DNA of 7,741 nucleotides from Pseudomonadota bacterium (lineage in GTDB: Bacteria > Desulfobacterota > Desulfobulbia > Desulfobulbales > Desulfobulbaceae). The stretch is taken from assembly GCA_009782165.1 (NCBI GenBank), contig WQUH01000029.1, positions 1 through 7,741 on the forward strand, written 5' to 3'. Under the pieces are notes generated by a model that was given only the letters and a program-made list of their open reading frames with translations, was not told the DNA's origin and searched no databases. Shown here one piece after another: positions 4,470 to 7,741 of the stretch. The position numbers were made by a program, and so were the translations under genes. Position 1 is the first letter of the stretch; the number at the start of each line of letters is the position of its first letter.

Positions 4470-5555
4470 TTGAGCCATCAAGAACCACAATCAAGAGACA
4501 TGAGCTCGAAGATACTCATCGCGGACGATGACACCCTGGTTCGATCGTCGATCCAGAAGATCCTCCACATGTTCCACCACGATGTCGTGGCGGTCGAATC
4601 GGGCCGCCAGGTTCTGGAACAGATGCTGGATGATTTCGATGTCATTGTGCTCGATATCAACATGCCGGACATGGACGGCTTTGAGACCCTGGAGCGGTTG
4701 AACCAGCAACGGATCGATATTCCGGTGCTCTTTCTCACCGGCGCCGGATCCATGGAGAATGCGGTCAAGGCCATTCATCTCGGCGCCTATGATTTTCTCA
4801 CCAAACCCATCGTTGACATTGAACTGTTTCACATCAAGGTGAACCAGGCGGTGGAAAAACGCCGTTTCCTTCTTCAGGAAAAGGTCTACATGAAGAAACT
4901 GGAAATCGAGGTGGAAAAGAAGACCCACGAGCTGGCTGAAAAAAACCTCCTGTTGGAGCGGTACAGCAGTCATCTGGAAAACGCCACCGTCCAGATCATG
5001 TCCAGCATGCAGATCGCCATGGAGGAAAAGGATGAATACACCGCGGGCCACACCCGCCGGGTGACGGAACTGGCCCTGCTGCTTGGCGAGGCGGCCGGCC
5101 TGAGCGGCAACGACATCACGGTGCTCCACCGGGCCTCCCAATTCCACGACATCGGCAAACTGGTGATCGACCACTCCTGCATCCGCAAGGCGGGCGCCCT
5201 GACCCCGGAAGAGTGGGAGCTGATCAAGAAACATCCGGGCATCGGCGCCAGCATCATCGAACCCCTGACCTTCATGGACCGTGAACGAAACATCATCCGG
5301 CACCACCATGAAAAGCTCGACGGCACCGGCTATCCGGACGGCATCGGCGGCAGCGAGCTGGATACCCTGACCCGCATCCTCACCATCGTCGACAGCTACG
5401 ACGCCATGACCTCGCGCCGCAATTACCGGAAAAACCTGACCTTGCCCGAGGCGGTGGTCGAGCTGCGCCACTGCGCCGGCACCCAATTCGACCCCGAGTT
5501 GGTTGAAATTTTTGCAGGGGTTGTTCTTTCCTCCTGTTCGCTGTATAAACAGTAG
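4470..5555 (+). CDS. Response regulator: REC domain plus HD-GYP c-di-GMP phosphodiesterase
   Basis: This is a two-domain RpfG-type regulator of 361 residues. The receiver domain (about 14-130) has the acidic pair Asp20-Asp21, phospho-acceptor Asp62 in VLDINMPDMDG, Thr90 and Lys112 in LTKP. A charged, probably coiled-coil linker (about 128-170) leads to the HD-GYP domain (about 175-350): AGHTRRV (192-198), the metal-binding His226-Asp227 in FHDIGKL, KKHPGIG (253-259), HHHEKLDGTGYPDG (278-291) with the GYP triad at 287-289, and VDSYDAMTS (307-315). All expected metal ligands appear present, so hydrolysis of c-di-GMP when the receiver is phosphorylated is predicted. No histidine kinase is adjacent, so it is an orphan here. 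The start is uncertain: TTG 4470 has AGGAG upstream, while ATG 4500 (MSSKILIADDD) gives the usual compact REC N-terminus but a poor ribosome site. It may be co-transcribed with gatC, 56 nt downstream. Confidence 0.94.
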   Translation: MSHQEPQSRDMSSKILIADDDTLVRSSIQKILHMFHHDVVAVESGRQVLEQMLDDFDVIVLDINMPDMDGFETLERLNQQRIDIPVLFLTGAGSMENAVKAIHLGAYDFLTKPIVDIELFHIKVNQAVEKRRFLLQEKVYMKKLEIEVEKKTHELAEKNLLLERYSSHLENATVQIMSSMQIAMEEKDEYTAGHTRRVTELALLLGEAAGLSGNDITVLHRASQFHDIGKLVIDHSCIRKAGALTPEEWELIKKHPGIGASIIEPLTFMDRERNIIRHHHEKLDGTGYPDGIGGSELDTLTRILTIVDSYDAMTSRRNYRKNLTLPEAVVELRHCAGTQFDPELVEIFAGVVLSSCSLYKQ

Positions 5556-5580
5556 CTGTTTGCCTGTCGATCAACAGCTA
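5553..5580 (+). repeat. Inverted repeat at the end of the HD-GYP gene
   Basis: TAGCTGTT (5553-5560), which includes the TAG stop, pairs perfectly with AACAGCTA (5573-5580) around a 12-nt loop. An alternative smaller hairpin uses AACAG at 5548-5552 with CTGTT at 5556-5560. There is no following T-run (TTGGACAACG), so it is not a standard terminator. It could be an mRNA-stabilising or weak attenuating hairpin, or chance. Confidence 0.4.
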
Positions 5581-5611
5581 TTGGACAACGTTTTCCCCCC
5601 TCCCAAAACCC

Positions 5612-5899
5612 ATGAAGATAACCAGAGACGAAGTGCGGCATGTGGCCGCCCTGGCCCGTCTTGACTTGAGCGGCGCCGAAGTGGACCGGATGACCGACCA
5701 GTTGAACGTCATCCTCACCTATGTGGCCAAGCTCGACGAGCTGGACACCGCCGGCGTGGCCGTCACCACCCATACCCAACAGGTGGTCAACGCCTTCCGC
5801 GAGGATGAGGTGCGTCCCTCGCTGCCCCGGGAACAGGCCCTGGCCAACGGACCCGAGCAGAACGGCGAGGCGTTCGTGGTGCCGAAAATCATCGGCTGA
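5612..5899 (+). CDS. gatC: Glu-tRNA(Gln)/Asp-tRNA(Asn) amidotransferase subunit C
   Basis: GatC is the small subunit that wraps and stabilises the GatA-GatB contact in the amidotransferase that turns misacylated Glu-tRNA(Gln) or Asp-tRNA(Asn) into the correct species. The 95-residue length is standard. Typical features are the N-terminal helix MKITRDEVRHVAALARL (1-17), the central helix with LNVILTYVAKLDELDT (31-46), the conserved FREDEVRPSLP (62-72) and the C-terminal PKIIG (91-95), the last part normally inserted along GatA. Only this ATG gives the family N-terminus, yet no Shine-Dalgarno precedes it; the upstream sequence is C-rich (TTTTCCCCCCTCCC, 5591-5604). It is followed 41 nt later by gatA. 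Confidence 0.95.
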   Translation: MKITRDEVRHVAALARLDLSGAEVDRMTDQLNVILTYVAKLDELDTAGVAVTTHTQQVVNAFREDEVRPSLPREQALANGPEQNGEAFVVPKIIG

Positions 5900-5940
5900 T
5901 CCAAGCCGCCCCTCGTATCCCCCAGACCAGTATCTATCCC

Positions 5941-7401
5941 ATGGAATACTTTTCGTTGACCCTCCACGAAGCGTTGCGGAGGCTCGATGCCGGCGAGATC
6001 AGTTCGGTGGGCCTCACCGAATCGGTCCTTGCCCGGATCGACCAGGTCGAACCCACGGTGCGGGCCTACCTGACTCTGGACCGCGAAGGGGCCCTGCGCC
6101 AGGCCGAACAGGCCGACATCGCGCGCGGCAGGGGGCAGGCCGGCCCGCTCTGCGGCATCCCGCTGGCGATCAAGGATGCCTTCTGCACCACCACCATGCC
6201 CACCACCTGCGGTTCCCGCATGCTCGAGCACTTCGTCGCCCCCTATGACGCCACCGTGGTCACCAAGCTGGCCCAGGCCGGATCGGTCCTGCTCGGCAAG
6301 CTGGCCCTGGATGAGTTCGCCATGGGCTCCACCAGCGAGCACTGCGCCTTCAAGGTGCCGCGCAACCCGTGGAATCCGGACTGCGTGGCGGGCGGCTCCA
6401 GCGGCGGTTCGGCCGCGGCCGTGGCCGCCGACGAATGTTTCGCCTCCCTGGGCTCCGATACCGGCGGCTCGATCCGCCAGCCGGCCTCGCTCTGCGGCAC
6501 GGTGGGCATGAAACCGACCTATGGCCGGGTGTCGCGCAACGGCCTGGTGGCCTTTGCCTCGTCGCTCGACCAGGTCGGCCCGTTGACCAAGGATGTGCGC
6601 GATTGCGCCCTGATGATGAACGTCATCAGCGGCTACGATCCGCTGGATTCGACCTCGATCGACCGGCCGGCGCCCGATTATCTCGCATCCCTGCAAGACG
6701 GTCTCAAAGGAGTGACCATCGGGGTTCCCAGGGAATACTTCAGCCAGGGGCTCGATCCCGAGGTGGACCAGGTTGTGCGCCGCGGCATGGACATGCTCAA
6801 GGAAGCCGGCGCCACCTTCGTCGAGGTCAGCCTGCCGCATACCGACTATTGCGTGGCGGTCTTTTATCTGATCGCCCCGGCCGAGGCCAGCTCCAACCTG
6901 GCCCGCTTCGACGGGATCTGTTACGGTTTTCGCGACCGTTCGGCCGATACCCTGAGTGAACTGTACAACAGAACCCGATCCCTCGGCTTCGGCGACGAAG
7001 TCAAACGACGCATTCTGATCGGCACCTACGCGCTTTCTTCCGGATACTACGACGCCTTTTACAAGAAGGCCTCGCAGGTGCGAACCCTGATCAAGGAGGA
7101 TTTCGCCCGCGCCTTTGCCTCCTGCGACCTGATGGTTTCGCCGGTGGTCCCCACCCCGGCCTGGAAGCTCGGCGACAAGGCCGACGATCCGCTGGCGCTG
7201 TACCTTTCCGATATTCTGACCCTTTCGGCCAACCTTGCCGGCATACCCGGCATGTCGGTCCCCTGCGGATTCAGCAGCGCGGGTTTGCCGATCGGCATGC
7301 AGTTGCAGGCCGCCCATTTCAACGAGGCAGCCCTGTTGCGCGCGGCCTGCAACCTCGAACTGCGGGCCGGCGTGGTCGGCAGAAAACCGGTGCTCGTCTG
7401 A
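5941..7401 (+). CDS. gatA: Glu-tRNA(Gln)/Asp-tRNA(Asn) amidotransferase subunit A
   Basis: GatA is the amidase-signature subunit that releases ammonia from glutamine for transamidation of Glu-tRNA(Gln)/Asp-tRNA(Asn). The 486 residues match the family. The Ser-cisSer-Lys triad is visible: Lys78 in PLAIKDAF (74-81), cis-Ser153 in GGSSGGSAAA (151-160) and nucleophile Ser177 in GSDTGGSIRQPA (171-182), followed by GMKPTYGRVSRNGL (189-202), which marks GatA among amidases. The C-terminal NLAGIPGMSVPCG (431-443) and LPIGMQLQA (449-457) are also typical. No Shine-Dalgarno is evident before the ATG at 5941, whose upstream region is pyrimidine- and C-rich. The order is gatC-gatA-hisC; gatB is absent from the window and must be elsewhere for a working GatCAB. 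Presence of GatCAB implies that Gln-tRNA and/or Asn-tRNA is made indirectly. Confidence 0.97.
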   Translation: MEYFSLTLHEALRRLDAGEISSVGLTESVLARIDQVEPTVRAYLTLDREGALRQAEQADIARGRGQAGPLCGIPLAIKDAFCTTTMPTTCGSRMLEHFVAPYDATVVTKLAQAGSVLLGKLALDEFAMGSTSEHCAFKVPRNPWNPDCVAGGSSGGSAAAVAADECFASLGSDTGGSIRQPASLCGTVGMKPTYGRVSRNGLVAFASSLDQVGPLTKDVRDCALMMNVISGYDPLDSTSIDRPAPDYLASLQDGLKGVTIGVPREYFSQGLDPEVDQVVRRGMDMLKEAGATFVEVSLPHTDYCVAVFYLIAPAEASSNLARFDGICYGFRDRSADTLSELYNRTRSLGFGDEVKRRILIGTYALSSGYYDAFYKKASQVRTLIKEDFARAFASCDLMVSPVVPTPAWKLGDKADDPLALYLSDILTLSANLAGIPGMSVPCGFSSAGLPIGMQLQAAHFNEAALLRAACNLELRAGVVGRKPVLV

Positions 7402-7403
7402 TT

Positions 7404-7741
7404 ATGCGGCTTCCTGTCCAGCAACATATCGCGGCCATCGTCCCCTATCCGCCCGGCAAGCCCATGGATGAGCTGGAGCGGGAGTATGGCGTCACCAACG
7501 CCATCAAACTGGCCTCCAACGAGAACCCCTGGGGACCATCGCCCAAGGCGGTCGCCGCCATCGGGGCCATGCTGCACAACCTGCACCGCTACCCCGACGG
7601 CTCGAGCCACTACCTCACCCAGGCCGTGGCCCGCTGGGTCGGCGCGGCGCCCGAGGAGATCGTGCTGGGCAACGGCTCCAACGAGATGATCGAATTCATG
7701 GTCAAGGCCTTTGTCGGCGCAGGCGACGCGGTGATCACCAG
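7404..7741 (+). CDS. hisC: Histidinol-phosphate aminotransferase, 3' partial
   Basis: These are the first 112 residues of a PLP-dependent fold-type I aminotransferase of the HisC type, which converts imidazole-acetol phosphate and glutamate to histidinol phosphate. The N-terminal pattern is typical: HIAAIVPYPPGKP (8-20), IKLASNENPWGPSPKA (34-49), HRYPDGSS (61-68) and VLGNGSNEMIEFMVKAF (87-103), the last containing the start of the PLP phosphate site. Trp43 stands where many HisC proteins have Leu or Tyr. The ATG begins two bases after the gatA stop codon, with no Shine-Dalgarno, which suggests translational coupling to gatA. The catalytic lysine lies beyond the window edge. Relatives such as other class I/II aminotransferases are less likely given the N-terminus. 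Confidence 0.9.
   Translation, partial: MRLPVQQHIAAIVPYPPGKPMDELEREYGVTNAIKLASNENPWGPSPKAVAAIGAMLHNLHRYPDGSSHYLTQAVARWVGAAPEEIVLGNGSNEMIEFMVKAFVGAGDAVIT

Noticed and set aside
4491..5486. 331-codon minus-strand frame opposite the HD-GYP gene
   Set aside because: Antisense to intact REC and HD-GYP motifs; composition typical of a shadow frame.
5719..7317. 532-codon minus-strand frame opposite gatC/gatA
   Set aside because: It is a shadow of high-GC codon usage in gatA; Gly/His/Arg-rich without domain motifs.
1..7741. CRISPR array, insertion sequence, integrase, tRNA or toxin-antitoxin pair
   Set aside because: No spaced direct repeats, transposase or integrase motifs, tRNA-like cloverleaf or paired small toxin/antitoxin frames were seen on either strand.

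Overview
This window reads as a chromosomal segment of a Gram-negative, GC-rich, anaerobic sulfur-metabolising bacterium. The best guess is Desulfobacterota, perhaps Desulfobulbales. This is an inference from protein style (HisC, GatA), a DsrE/TusA/YedE sulfur-handling cluster, and an HD-GYP response regulator beside housekeeping genes. There are no mobile elements, CRISPR arrays, tRNAs or rRNAs.

Layout. (1) Positions 2-709, plus strand: the C-terminal part of a serine beta-lactamase-like hydrolase, cut by the window edge. (2) Positions 730-764: a bidirectional hairpin terminator where that gene meets a convergent minus-strand operon. (3) Positions 794-1992, minus strand: a four-gene operon in the order tusA-like, DsrE2-like, DsrF/DsrE-like, and a 57-residue protein ending Cys-Trp-Trp. 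The last gene is too short for routine ORF listing. (4) Positions 1993-2307: a divergent control region with a good sigma70-type promoter for tusA, a weaker one for the plus-strand gene, and several inverted repeats. (5) Positions 2308-3579, plus: a YeeE/YedE-family membrane transporter with two GGC half-repeats, ended by a strong terminator at 3602-3640. (6) Positions 3668-4291, plus: 5-formyltetrahydrofolate cyclo-ligase. (7) Positions 4292-4469: an AT-rich intergenic stretch with a possible promoter. (8) Positions 4470-5555, plus: a REC plus HD-GYP response regulator, predicted to be a c-di-GMP phosphodiesterase. (9) Positions 5612-7741, plus: gatC, gatA and the 5' part of hisC, closely packed; gatB is not here.

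How the genes work together. The coherent unit is 794-3579. The YedE-type transporter would bring in a sulfur (or selenium) species. TusA, two DsrE-superfamily proteins and the small Cys-tailed protein would pass it on as persulfide. Family membership of TusA and YedE is well supported. The assignment of the two DsrE-like proteins is moderate, and the role of the 57-residue protein is unknown. The other genes are housekeeping (folate salvage, Glu/Asp-tRNA amidotransferase, histidine biosynthesis) or signalling, and show no obvious link to the sulfur cluster.
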